From the NCBI GenBank assembly GCA_037576195.1, contig CM075104.1, positions 2,362,775 to 2,426,774 on the forward strand: 64,000 bases of DNA, written 5' to 3'. Position numbers and translations under genes: made by a program. Shown one piece after another: positions 1 to 10,739 of this stretch. The stretch is from Phytoseiulus persimilis. Taxonomy: Eukaryota > Arthropoda > Arachnida > Mesostigmata > Phytoseiidae. Below the pieces are notes generated by a model, which saw only the letters and a list, made by a program, of their open reading frames with translations, searched no databases and had not been told where the DNA came from. Positions within the stretch are counted from its first letter, which is position 1. Each line of letters opens with the position of its first letter.

Positions 1-1393
1 CTGGAACCGTTCCGTTATTCCGCGGAACCTCCCGTTTAGAACTCGATGGGCTCGATCAGCGATGCTACGAACTCAAAAGAGCGAAGCAAACGAATTTGAG
101 TCAGCATCCTTTTGAAGCTGCGGATGGTTTGTGGTTGTTCTATGATGTCGCCTCCAGCTGAACGAGCTGGAAACTAAGCTTGGGGGAGCTGAGCTGTGTA
201 CAAACTGACCCCACTGAACGCCTTAATGCCTGGTGACCTCGGGATCGCTCCTTCCGTCTTCATGGAACGCGTTCTTCCTGCTCCGGAATTTCCATGAACC
301 GCAAAACGGCTGGAAGTTTCCCTCTCAGCATCGAAAGCGATAGATTTCACATTGTGTCTTATGACTGGAATCTTCCGATGCTCACACAGCAAGATCGTGT
401 GCCACAGCGACGAGATCCTACCGCGAAGGGTTCCGTGCAGGACAACGTTCTTTAGAGCGGCTCAGAAATCACCACATTTTTTTGAATTGTCTCACCCATC
501 TGACCAGGAAAAGTCGAGAGCTAACCGATCGCGTGCGTACCAATGTGATTCAATGCGAGGAAGGATTTCACTCACTTGCCATCCAACTGAACGAGAATCG
601 CTCAAGAGCTCTGGAAGGGGCAGGCGATCGTATCTGCCGTGGAATCGCTGATTTTTCGACAGAATCTTGTCGTCGATGAGTTTCCCCCTCAGAGTCGGCC
701 CAATTTGAGATGAGTTCCGGAAGCGAAAAATTCTTGAGTCGATCCAAACTAACCAGTCATGCGGTTGCCGCGTCGACCCGAGAACTCCTTACTCCTGAAA
801 ATCATGCTCGTCCAGTTGAAGGACTCCAGCAGGAAGACCTCGATCTTTGAGTGAGAAAATAATTGTCGGATCGACGCAGCCGCTGCGAAGTTGGGCAGTT
901 TGAATCAATTTAGGACCTTTTCACTATCGTATTTTATCTTGAATTCGCTTGCCCTTCCTCGAGATCTGAAGCGATTCTCGCCGTGCTCAGCGGCAACTAA
1001 GAGGGATCATTTTCTGCATTGGATCATATTGGTACGAGCTCGATTGCCTCACTTCTTACCATCCGCCGCTAGTCAAATGAAACGATGTGTCGGTTCCGAG
1101 TATCGAGCAGTGGCACGCCTCTAAACCGTCCGCCGGCCGCAAAAGAGTCGGACCGTGCAATGACATGATTGGAAGAGGCACATCACATTGCCTCGCGGCT
1201 AGACATCGCATCAGGCTGTCTTCGGCAGAACCTATTAATGGTGGCTGGTAAACGAAAAGTTTCCGTAACGAGAATTGATTGACATTCTCGTAATATTGTC
1301 CTCCATTTGTCTCCTTGGCAATGCGGGTAGAACTTCATTAACTCAAGTCCCACCAGCCAGTCCAAACATAGGTGTATATTCACATTTGAACAG
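1..1393. other. No recognisable gene
   Basis: I see no domain, RNA gene or repeat here. One open stretch on the + strand at about 363-677 follows two in-frame stops and encodes roughly 105 mostly charged residues with no recognised motif. It could be chance or a relic exon. The sequence just before 1,394 ends in a usable splice acceptor (..tttgaacag), which may belong to the chemoreceptor-like sequence that follows. Confidence 0.5.
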
Positions 1394-2405
1394 GCCCCTG
1401 TGTCACTTTGAAGCGCAATGAGAATCCGAAAGCTCGAACTCACATGCGAGTGAACTTACTAGCAATATTGTTGAAAAGTGTGGGGATTCTGGAGCTCCCC
1501 TACAAACTTCATCATGTCTCACGTGACTTCCTGTGCATGATGGACTTGCTCACGATGATGTACAACGCTCATGTTTCTTATTCAGTGGCCGCGGCAGCCG
1601 CCGAGGATCATCCGGAGATCTCATATACGATCTATTTCGCCTATGAGTGCGACATGGTGTCCTGCTCCCTCGTCTATATATGGGGGATCCGCTACGCGAG
1701 AAGGAACAAAGTCGATTGCCAAGAAGCTAACGCCGAGCGTTGGGCCCATGCGAATCTCGCCCTCAATCTGATCCTCGATGTTCTACTTGGATATTCGCTG
1801 GTCAGTTACCTGTTTTCCGTCGGTGTCTTCGACTTCTAATTTTGTCCTGCCTGTGTGCTCGTGTTCGAATTCTCCTACGCTGTAATCACGAAGCTGCACT
1901 GCTACGCAGTGCGCCTTCTCATATCAGGGAACCTGATGATGTTTGCCAGAGACATAGACGCAATCACCTCCGATCTGAGTACCACGAATGTCCATGAGAG
2001 CTGCTCACGAATTCGAGAAGTCAACGAATATCTCAAAAAGGAACTCAGTACATTCCTCGTACTGTTCTATGTGCAATACTTTGCGAGGCTCGCCGGGGAA
2101 GTTCCGAGTCTCGGAATGAGCTTGCAATGCGGAGAAGGCCCTACATGGTTCTGGAGAACCTCGGTCAGCTGCATATCTTCTTATTGGTAATATCCAGGAG
2201 CGATCTCATGCGGAAGACAATCGAGCGATCCCGACGAAAACTTCTCTACACGAACGTTGTCAACAGGAGTGACTACCTGGATTGTTTCCTGAGCGAAACG
2301 TTCGGCTTGCAACTTGGTGTCGGCGTCGCTAGAGCCGTGTCCTGGAAAACTTGCCTGTCATTCATCAGTTTCTGTCGGAGCTACGCCTCCATGACATTCC
2401 ATCAG
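1394..2405 (+). pseudogene. Gustatory-receptor-like 7TM chemoreceptor, apparently broken
   Basis: The + strand encodes a chain of hydrophobic segments separated by short charged loops, as in insect and chelicerate gustatory receptors: 'NLLAILLKSVGILELPY', 'CMMDLLTMMYNAHVSYSVAA', 'YTIYFAYECDMVSCSLVYIW', a fourth around 1,770-1,900, and 'ELSTFLVLFYVQYFARLAGE'. After a shift of reading frame comes a C-terminal part ending 'SWKTCLSFISFCRSY' and 'ASMTFHQ', which resembles the last transmembrane helix and its TY..Q-type ending. Two lesions are seen. A TAA at 1,837-1,839 sits inside a hydrophobic segment with hydrophobic sequence continuing in the same frame on both sides. A frame change lies between about 2,095 and 2,127. 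Short introns could in principle remove one of them, but no good donor/acceptor pair was found. If intact, it would be a ligand-gated cation channel of sensory neurons. The family call rests on topology and C-terminal pattern, not on a database match. Confidence 0.5.
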
Positions 2406-3877
2406 CAAACCCATGGTCGTGTTTTTAGCTGCTCCGATTCTCCATCTGTAGTTGAGCTCGCTGGCCGAATGGTGAAATCCGAGCGGGGCTTCTTCCTCGA
2501 ACGTCGCATACTTCTCTTCAGCCGGAATATTTGGGTCGGGGCGAGCATGGTGGGCTCCTGGAAGCACGTTTCCTAGATCCCTCACAATTTTCGAGAATGA
2601 AACTCGAGACTGAAGCTTGAGATGAAGTTTGAATGTTGTTAACGCGTGGTCTTCTAATGTTCTGGGTTGACCATACGGGGACATAATTTCGCAGCTTCAA
2701 CCAGGACATGATCCCTGATCGAAAGAGTTCTGGCAAGAAAGGACAAACCGAAACCGCAAGCGGTAATAGTCAGGATCAAAGCGTCTCCGTTGGGTGATTC
2801 GTATCGGAAAGCCTCGACCAGCTCTGATCGTACTCTGTCAACTGGAATTTTTGAAATCGTTTTCCTCTCCCTTGAACATTGGGAACAAATCAATCAGCAT
2901 TTTCTGACACAGTGAACTGACATCTCACGAAGAAGACAGTTCTATGCGTACACGTTGCCCACAGAAGTCTCCATTTGGAGTGTTCCTTGACCTGAACTTT
3001 CTAGGTGGTGGATGTACAGATAACCTCGACCATTTCAAACCCAATCATTTCAGCCATCCGGATCCAAACCTCGATCATCTCAACCATTAGGACTTCACCC
3101 GCGACTGCTTCTACTCCAATCACTGTGCGACACCGATTATTACAACCTCAATAATTCCGAATTTCGATGATTTCAACCATTCTATGTTTCGATCAGATGA
3201 GATAATCGAGGTTTCACTGTATGCTAGACGAATTTCGATCTGACTGCTGGTATAAACTGTCTTGGTATGAATCATGCTTGACATCCAAGGAAAACGCAAC
3301 CGAACTTCGCTCGAGCCCGGCGGCAGCTGCTCTTGGACAATGATAGAGCAGATGCAGCAAGGGCTTGCCTGGAATTAGCTAGAGCAAGAGTCGTCAAAAC
3401 GTGTGTCGCGACGAAGTGATCTGCGAAACCTCTTTGGAGAGAATCCAATTTAGATGATGGACCGACGCTAGATAGAAGTTATGAATGTTCATAGAGGCCG
3501 CAAGGAGGGAAAGAAAATTGGTGGGGGATGACGTTCTTGAACAGAACATGAACGAGACCTTGGGGAGTGAGAGCGCCCCAGACGGACGACAATCCGTTGT
3601 TTCGTCCGTCAACACTACAGTCGGCTGAGTTGTCGTTCACTGTCTTCTCTCGATCTCGCCCATCATCCAAGTGGGGGGAAGAATCGGCTCCATCCAACTT
3701 TCGTCAGCGCCAGAGCAGAAGTGAACCAGAAAAACTGTCGGACGAACGGACGATGTTCGGCTCAGTATCCCGCACGTACATGTGTTCTACTGGGCAGGAA
3801 AGTCTACCCGCGTAGCGCAGGGCGAGGACTCCATGAGCAGGGCAGCTAGGGACGTGCAAGGCTCCCCTTCTGACGGT

Positions 3878-3887
3878 GGGGGGGGGG
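3878..3887. repeat. G10 homopolymer
   Basis: Ten consecutive G residues interrupt otherwise mixed sequence. It is a simple length-variable tract with no sign of function. Confidence 0.85.
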
Positions 3888-4664
3888 AGGCTGGGAATGT
3901 GTTGCTGATGATCATCATCGTCAAATCGAAGCTACCGGGTGCCCGAGTAGCTGGTGAGCTCCCGAAGAGCTCGAGGCGTCGGTATCGGTCTAGGTTAGAT
4001 GTCGTCAGTCTCCGACAGCAAAAACACGCTCCGGCTTGTTACAGGGTAAGAGAAGCAGACCTGTTATGGCCCACTAACGAGCAGTTCGCTTCCGCCAGCT
4101 GATACGGCAAACACCAAGAGAGCCACGGAAAGCATTCTTCTCCTGAAGAGGAGCTGAGCATTCCCGGAGGAAAATATCCCCATTGAGATCTCAGAGCGCG
4201 TCTTGGGAATTCGCCTCCCCTAATGTCAGAGGACAGAGGCGGAGCTAGCCTCCGCGAGGCCCGGCCGATTGGCGGCGATCAAGGTTGAGAATCGGACAGA
4301 ATCGAAGCCCTGATGCCGTGGATTCCGGCGGATCCGCGGCCGGTTTCAGTTCCATTTCAGTCAGCTCTCGGCGTATCCGAGTGCGAAGAGATATCTTGTT
4401 CGTTGCAGAGATCTCTGTGGAACCTATTTGGGGGTTCCCGATCACAGCAACAACAATACAGTGTTTCGAGCACGAGCCCGAGCCCGAGCCATCTGACGTG
4501 GCTCACTTTCTATTCGGAAGTCAGTGAGGCCTTCAGTCGGCCCCTCGCATCTGTCGATCAGGTTGCAGCTCTGAATTTAATGTCGAGATGAGGCTTCGAA
4601 GATTCGCTTTGTCCGAATTCCGGCAATCGCTCCGAGCTCCGGATATTGGACCCACGTACATGGA

Positions 4665-4680
4665 GGGGGGGGGGGGGGGG
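4665..4680. repeat. G16 homopolymer
   Basis: Sixteen consecutive G residues directly followed by TTTGCG. It is probably length-variable, and the assembled length may be unreliable. Confidence 0.85.
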
Positions 4681-5217
4681 TTTGCGAGAACTTCTGCTGC
4701 ACATGGCTGACTGGGAAGTGTTCCATCCAGCGCAAAGGCAGACTGCAAAGAAACTCGGAGCTGGGCTCATTCAGCAGCGATAGACTCAGTTAGGGTTGAG
4801 CAATCCGCGGGAATCACAATGTGTGAAGACCCTGGAGTTCTACCGTGGATAACATATCCGAACTTCTGTCGAAACTCCAGTAGAGCCCCGTTACAGCGGA
4901 TCCGAGCATAGCGGACATTCGCTTAAGGAGAAATCCCTCGTTGAGCCTTGCCGAGTCCCGATCTCCTTCCACCTGGAACAGAGCGGCTACAACGCAATTG
5001 GATATAACGGGCACTCGGTTATGCGGATGAATTTCATGGTCTGGCAATCGGTTACATCGGAGCGATTTCTTTGTACAACGGAAAGAACGATAGCGATGAT
5101 CAAACAAATGATAGGTCATTTGTTTGTCCTGAATGAACTCCTCCGGGATTGATCGGATCGACGTGGAACCAACGGCATGTTGTAGGGCAGCTCACAAGGA
5201 AGGACATAGGCCACCCT

Positions 5218-5342
5218 ATGTGATTCTGAGACCGATCTGACCATACTTTCCGGGTCCTGAGAAGGTGATCCTGGGATCGATATCATTAAACTTCTCCGAG
5301 TCTAGGCAGGTGATTCTCGGGTCGATCTTATCATACTTTTGA
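5218..5342 (-). repeat. Diverged cluster of the 45-bp satellite unit
   Basis: Nearly three units related to the large 45-bp array at 8.2-10.7 kb lie here in reverse orientation. Read on the minus strand, 'aagtatggtcagatcggtct' aligns with the array's 'aagtaatggtcagattggtt', followed by 'cagaatcac' against 'cggaatcac'. The period is kept at exactly 45 bp, so the minus-strand frame shows a 15-residue rhythm (KYDKIDPRIT.., KFNDIDPRIT.., KYGQIGLRIT..). Divergence is much higher than within the array, so this is an older copy, probably a fragment of a related transposon. Confidence 0.75.
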
Positions 5343-7827
5343 GAGACAACATCCGCTGATAAGCCGAATAAGTTGACGGTTCTGAAATAATGCTGTCCCA
5401 ATGAAGAGGTAGAAACGCTCCTCCAAGTCAGAAACCGCCAGATTGTGTTCGCTCACATGTGTGGCCGGGATAAGAATCTCAACCATGAGGCGCACCGCCC
5501 CGATACTACGCTAGCGAGAGGCGGTGGTGACTTCCGAATGTCCTATGACACCACATCTAAGGCAATGTGTGTCTGCCAGCAGTAGACTCCAAAAGCAAGG
5601 GACGGCTCACCTAGCGAAGTCGGCTGAGGGCCGGCTAGTTCGAAATAAGTCAGGTTGATTATCATTTTAAACTTGCGAACACCGGAAAATGAAGATGTTC
5701 GATCTGGGAGGATCGCTTGCTCCAAAAATCTGCAAAAACGCGTGAGTAGAATGCAAGAGCGCGCAGCTCGGCGGCATCGTCTGAACCCTCTCATAGAGAT
5801 GGAGCTCGTTGAAATATTCCTAGAATCCCGACTGGATCCGGTCGAGACCTCTTGGATGTCCTGTGTGGGAACTGGGTCCGCCGTCATTGTCTCATCCCGA
5901 TTCACGCGCACTCCGTGGTGTTCACAAGGGGCTCGTCGCTGAGCCCAAAGCGAGAATTCCAAAAGTCAGCGATCCGAGCGTATCAGCAAGTTTCCCGTCC
6001 CTTTATCCACCCCCCTCCCCCGGTCGCCCAAGGCTCCTCGACTCATTTCGCCGTGCGAACGCTTCAGATGAATTCTTCCACTTATGCTGGAGCCGGCTTG
6101 TGCGTTGATCCGTTGTCGGCAGGGTCGAGAGTGGCGTTGAACGCAGCCGGATTATTCAAAACGTGCGACGAGCTGATGCGTGTTCGAAGACTTCAACGAT
6201 AATAACCAAGCTTCACTTCGTGCTGCCAGTTTTAGCGCCGGCGCTCCGAGGCTGGCGGCTGGGAGCATTATCCCCTCGGTCATGGTGTGTGGGCTCGTGA
6301 GGACGGCCTGTGAATTTGCGCACACGGACTCAACAACAGCGGGAAGGATGGGAAAGGGCGGCCACTTCTTCCTACTCGTAAACTAGCGACTCCAGTCGAC
6401 TGCCCTGGTGAGATTCTCAATTGCGTGTTGCGAAAAGACACACAAGTCAAGCCGCACTTTGCAGACACTTGTTCAAAGTAGTCGCGACGACAGGCGCCAT
6501 CCCCGCCTCAGCGAAAAATGTGGCGAAGACAGAGGAGCCTTGTCTGCCCATCCACAGGCGGCGGACGAACAATGCTACGAATCGCCTGTCATGTACCGAG
6601 GGATGATGCAATGGGTGGTTGGGAGGAGAGTGAGAGGAGGAAGTAACTATTTGGGAGAAAAAATCACGGCTTTTTGCTTTGATTGCACTCTAACTCAATG
6701 ACAAATACCCGTGCTGTTGCAAACCGCTGGTATCATTAGGGGAGCAAATTAATGGACGCTCATCCACACGCGGCCGCCGACGTGGTCACGATCGAAGCCA
6801 TACCGAGATGAATCGTTACGGTACAGGCGTCGAGAACGCGAATTTCGGCGTTTGTAAGGGCCAGGATCTCTGATGAGTTTCCGCATGCGATAGATTCGTC
6901 GCCCGTGGATGATGTAAGATTCCCTGATTCCGCTTTCGGTTCATTACACGTCGAATCAGCTCCACTGTGGCCCTGATTCCGCCAACCGATATTCACAGTC
7001 TTGCTTCCCGACTCAGTGATCTCCTGATCTCAGAGTGGAAAAGGTCAGGGAATGGACCACTCTCAAATGCAGATGGTGTGAAAAAACAGCCAGCCCCAGG
7101 CTCTTGATTCGTAGCCGCACTTCCGAAACGTTGAACTTTACTCCTAAATACTAGCACGTGGCTCGCGAAAACGACGAACTCATCGTCGCAGTTTTTCTGT
7201 TGCCCTCCTTGCCATCCTCACAAGAGGTGTTCGCAGACCACCCGCACGTGCAGGGCCAGAAGCGATCAGGAATAATTCTCGGGGCAGAAGCGATCTAATT
7301 ATCGTCCTCCTACGGTGCCACGATTCCGCGAAGGACTCCGTTGATCAAGGAAAACCCGCAATCGCCCTTTTGTGATCCTTCCATGAACCAAGCGCTCTTC
7401 TGATTTTGCGGACAGCCTGTCGCTCCCTCACGAAGTTTGGCTCATGTCGTTATTGGGAATGCAAGAGACGGTCTCCAACGGATTTTATCTCGATATCCCC
7501 CGTATTTTGTGCGGGAATGGTCTTTCCGGGATTTAGGAGTCCATGTGCAGATACACCGCTGGTGCAGAAGAGGAACGTAGAGACGTCGGACAGGGTGCAT
7601 TATGGGGTGTTTATGGTGAGCTGGCCTGACGCATTCCACATGCTACGCACCCATGAAGCCACACAGAGCGTTTCGCTCGCTTGCATGCTTTGGAGAACCG
7701 GTAGGCTCTCGGTTTCGAACGGGTACCCGAGACGATGGCGCCTCCCTGGTTGTGAGTTCCGACCGGAGGTATGTTCGACGAGCAGTGCCATGTTTGCTCG
7801 TTTTTTTTGGAGGCATGCATTTTGATC
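5343..7827. other. No recognisable gene
   Basis: I see no domain, RNA gene or clear repeat in these 2.5 kb. The right end borders the hAT-like element and supplies its 8-bp target site (7,828-7,835). Confidence 0.5.
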
Positions 7828-7835
7828 GTGTAGAA
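7828..7835. repeat. Target-site duplication, left copy
   Basis: gtgtagaa immediately precedes the CAGTGGTTCTC terminus. It matches gtgtagac after the right terminus in 7 of 8 bases. Confidence 0.6.
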
Positions 7836-7849
7836 CAGTGGTTCTCAAC
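7836..7849 (+). repeat. hAT-type terminal inverted repeat, left
   Basis: CAGTGGTTCTCAAC. It pairs with the inverted copy at 11,327-11,340. CA-TG termini followed by GGTTCTCAA are characteristic of many hAT elements. Confidence 0.7.
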
Positions 7850-8156
7850 CTCCACTGGCCCATCGACTCCCTGAGCGTCTTCGTTGGAGTTTATGGACTG
7901 CCGTACCCCAGGGGATCTATCGCCGACCAACGATTTCGTGAAGCGATTCCGGGGCCAATCTTTGTTTTCCGGCTGAACCTCTCAGCCAGCCCTCAGAAGT
8001 GTCCCGGAATCACCTCTCGGTATTGCTTCAGTGACACTCCCTATCGCCTCGCAAATCCCATTGCGGGCGGTGGGCTTGGGTCTCAAGATGGTTCAGATTT
8101 AATTCTGATATAAATTAAATCCTCTTTTTTTACTTTTTACCACATAAGAAATTTTT

Positions 8157-8232
8157 GTTGTCGACCGGGGATCGAACCCGCGATTGCTAGCTTAGCATGG
8201 CACCCAAGGCGTTGGTCTATCTAAGCCAATCA
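8157..8232 (-). pseudogene. tRNA-like sequence (degenerate tRNA or SINE head)
   Basis: Read on the minus strand there is an internal-promoter A-box-like segment (tggcttagataga) and a perfect B-box/T-loop (gggttcgatcccc). D-arm (TTGG/CCAA), anticodon-arm (CTTGG/CTAAG) and T-arm pairings can be drawn. However, the anticodon loop would have eight bases, the outer T-stem pair is mismatched and the acceptor strands do not pair, so it is not a functional tRNA. On its 3' side follows an A-rich stretch (acaacaaaaattt..gtaaaaaaag). The 5' end merges directly into the first satellite unit (ggggtgatt). A tRNA-derived SINE head or an old tRNA pseudogene would both fit. Confidence 0.55.
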
Positions 8233-9108
8233 CCCCTCCAGACTGGGATAGAAATGGTAAGATTGGTCTCGGAATCACCCCTATTGACTCGGAAGAGTAT
8301 GGTCAGATTGGTTCCAGAATCGCCCCTCCGGACTCGCAAAGTAATGGTCAGATTGGTCCCGGAATCACTCCTCCAGACTCGGGAAGTGATGGTCAGATTG
8401 GTCTCGGAATCGCCCCTCCAGACTCGGAAAGTCATGGTCAGATTGGTCCCGGAATCACCCCTCCAGACTTGGAAAGTTATGGTCAGATTGGTCCCGGAAT
8501 CGCCCCTCCAGACTCGGGAAGCAATGGTCAGATGGGTTTCGGAATCACCCCTCCCGACTTGGGGAGTAATGGTCAGATTGGTTTCGGAATCACCCCTCCC
8601 GACTTGGGGAGTAATGGTCAGATTGGTTTCGGAATCACCCCTCCGGACTTGGGGAGTAATGGTCAGATTGGTCCCGGAATCGCCCCTCCAGACTCGGGAA
8701 GTAATGGTCAGATGGGTTTTGGAATCACCCCTCCCGACTTGGGGAGTAATGGTCAGACTGGTCTTGGAATCGCCTCTCCAGACTCGGGAAGTCATGGTCA
8801 GATTGGTCCCGGAATCACCCCTGCGGACTTGGGGAGTAATGGTCAGATCGGTTTCGGAATCAACCCTCCAGACCTGGAAGAGTATGGTCAGGTTGGTTTC
8901 GGAATCACCCCTCCAGACTTGGGAAGTAATGGTCAGATTGGTTTCGGAATCACCCCTCCCGACTTGGGAAGTGATGGTCAGATTGGTTTCGGAATCACCC
9001 CTCCAGACTTGGGAAGTAATGGTCAGATTGGTTTCGGAATCACCCCTGCAGACTTGGGAAGTAATGGTCAGATTGGTTTCGGAATCACCCCTCCGGACTT
9101 GGGAAGTA
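8233..9108 (+). repeat. 45-bp satellite array, block 1 (about 19 units)
   Basis: Head-to-tail 45-bp units of the form ggtcagattggtttcggaat + cacccctccagacttgggaa + gtaat. Many units start at exact 45-bp steps (for example 8,526 and 8,571). Units differ by a few substitutions such as ttc/ccc and cca/ccc/ccg/gcg. Because 45 is a multiple of three and the unit has no stop in several frames, long open frames appear on both strands; I regard these as a by-product. The block starts at the tRNA-like sequence and is cut by the insertion at 9,109. Confidence 0.95.
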
Positions 9109-9357
9109 GCCCTAGCCGCAACACAGAACGAAGAATAGATAAAAAATGAGACGAGAGCTGAATGACGAAGCTGACGGCCCTTGGTGACCCGGAAGTAATA
9201 CAATACATACAGGGCTTGCCTTGAGTGCCCAGTCACCAAAAGGGCGGAGGGAGGGGTTTTAGAGGACACACCTCATAACTAGGGCAACGGACGTGAGTCC
9301 TATCTCTTGTATGCGGAGGGATTTCCCCTCCAGCCAGAAAAAAAAAGGAAAAAAAAA
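9109..9357 (+). mobile_element. 249-bp poly(A)-tailed retroposed insertion inside the satellite
   Basis: Satellite sequence stops at cttgggaagta (9,098-9,108) and resumes with ctcgggaagta (9,358-9,368), an 11-bp target-site duplication with one difference. Between them lie 249 bp of non-satellite sequence ending in a 20-bp A-rich tail (9,338-9,357, interrupted by GG). This is the hallmark of LINE-driven retroposition on the + strand. Inside, ttggtgac (about 9,178) and gtcaccaa (about 9,231) could pair as a long-loop stem. No clear A/B box and no homology to a known SINE or RNA was recognised, so the source is unknown. Confidence 0.7.
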
Positions 9358-10657
9358 CTCGGGAAGTAATGGTCAGATTGGTTTTGGAATCAACCCTCCA
9401 GACTTGGGAGAGTATGGTCAGATTGGTTTCGGAATCACCCCTCCAGACCTGGAAGAGTATGGTCAGGTTGGTTTCGGAATCGCCCCTCCAGACTTGGGAA
9501 GTGATGGTCAGATTGGTTTCGGAATCAACCCTCCAGACCTGGAAGAGTATGGTCAGGTTGGTTTCGGAATCGCCCCTCCAGAGTTGGGAAGTAATGGTCA
9601 GATTGGTTTCGGAATCACCCCTGCGGACTTGGGGAGTAATGGTCAGATTGGTTTCGAAATCACCCCTCCAGACCTGGAAGAGTATGGTCAGATTGGTTTC
9701 GGAATCACCCCTCCCGACTTGGGGAGTAATGGTCAGATTGGTTTCGGAATCAACCCTCCAGACCTGGAAGAGTATGGTCAGGTTGGTTTCGGAATCGCCC
9801 CTCCAGAGTTGGGAAGTAATGGTAAGATTGGTTTCGGAATCAACCCTCCAGACCTGGAAGAGTATGGTCAGGTTGGTTTCGGAATCGCCCCTCCAGAGTT
9901 GGGAAGTAATGGTCAGATTGGTTTCGGAATCACCCCTCCCGACTTGGGGAGTAATGGTAAGATTGGTTTCGGAATCACCCCTCCAGACCTGGAAGAGTAT
10001 GGTCAGGTTGGTTTCGGAATCACCCCTGCGGACTTGGGGAGTAATGGTCAGATTGGTTTCGGAATCACCCCTCCCGACTTGGGGAGTAATGGTCAGATTG
10101 GTTTCGGAATCACCCCTCCCGACTTGGGGAGTAATGGTCAGATTGGTTTCGGAATCACCCCTCCGGACTTGGGGAGTAATGGTCAGATTGGTTTCGAAAT
10201 CACCCCTCCAGACCTGGAAGAGTATGGTCAGGTTGGTTTCGGAATCACCCCTGCGGACTTGGGGAGTAATGGTCAGATTGGTTTCGGAATCAACCCTCCA
10301 GACCTGGAAGAGTATGGTCAGGTTGGTTTCGGAATCACCCCTCCCGACTTGGGGAGTAATGGTCAGATTGGTTTCGGAATCAACCCTCCAGACCTGGAAG
10401 AGTATGGTCAGGTTGGTTTCGGAATCGCCCCTCCAGAGTTGGGAAGTAATGGTCAGATTGGTTTCGGAATCAACCCTCCAGACCTGGAAGAGTTTGGTCA
10501 GGTTGGTTTCGGAATCACCCCTCCAGACTTGGGAAGTAATGGTCAGACTGGTCCCGGAATCGCCGCTCCAGACTCGGGGAGTAATGGTCAGATTGGTTTC
10601 GGAATCAACCCTCCAGACTTGGGAAGTAATGGTCAGATCGGTCCCGGAATCACCTCT
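9358..10657 (+). repeat. 45-bp satellite array, block 2, with 90/135-bp higher-order structure (about 29 units)
   Basis: Continuation of the same 45-bp satellite. Two monomer types alternate here: one with ggaagtaatggtcagattgg and one with ggaagagtatggtcaggttg. The second type starts at 9,451, 9,541, 9,676 (with cagattgg), 9,766, 9,856, 9,991, 10,216, 10,306, 10,396 and 10,486, so spacings are mostly 90 bp with some 135 and one 225. That is a dimer-based higher-order repeat, nearly absent from block 1. The array ends at about 10,657 in ccggaatcacctctgt. Confidence 0.95.
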
Positions 10658-10739
10658 GTAAAAAGTTGGATACACCAATGAACGGCAGGGTCTGAACTAC
10701 AGAGAACGGGCCTGTGCAGTGCGTTGTTACTGTCTCAAC

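Larger units (their letters stand above)
2406..5217. other. Gene-free stretch with loose repeats and G tracts
   Basis: No gene recognised. It holds three loose copies of a roughly 20-bp sequence of the type 'cctcgatcatctcaacca' between about 3,008 and 3,190, plus two homopolymer G tracts listed separately. Open frames up to about 110 codons exist on both strands but have no recognisable motifs. Confidence 0.5.

Noticed and set aside
8157-8232. Functional tRNA gene
   Set aside because: Acceptor strands do not pair, the anticodon loop has eight bases and no sensible anticodon follows a T33.
8233-10657. CRISPR-like or ordered-repeat array
   Set aside because: Units are contiguous 45-bp monomers without unique spacers, in an animal-type genome context.
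8197-10681. Very long open frames on both strands (up to about 480 codons) in the satellite region
   Set aside because: They arise because the 45-bp unit is divisible by three and lacks stops in several frames. The same DNA is open in overlapping frames on both strands, there is no convincing start context, and the insertion interrupts them.
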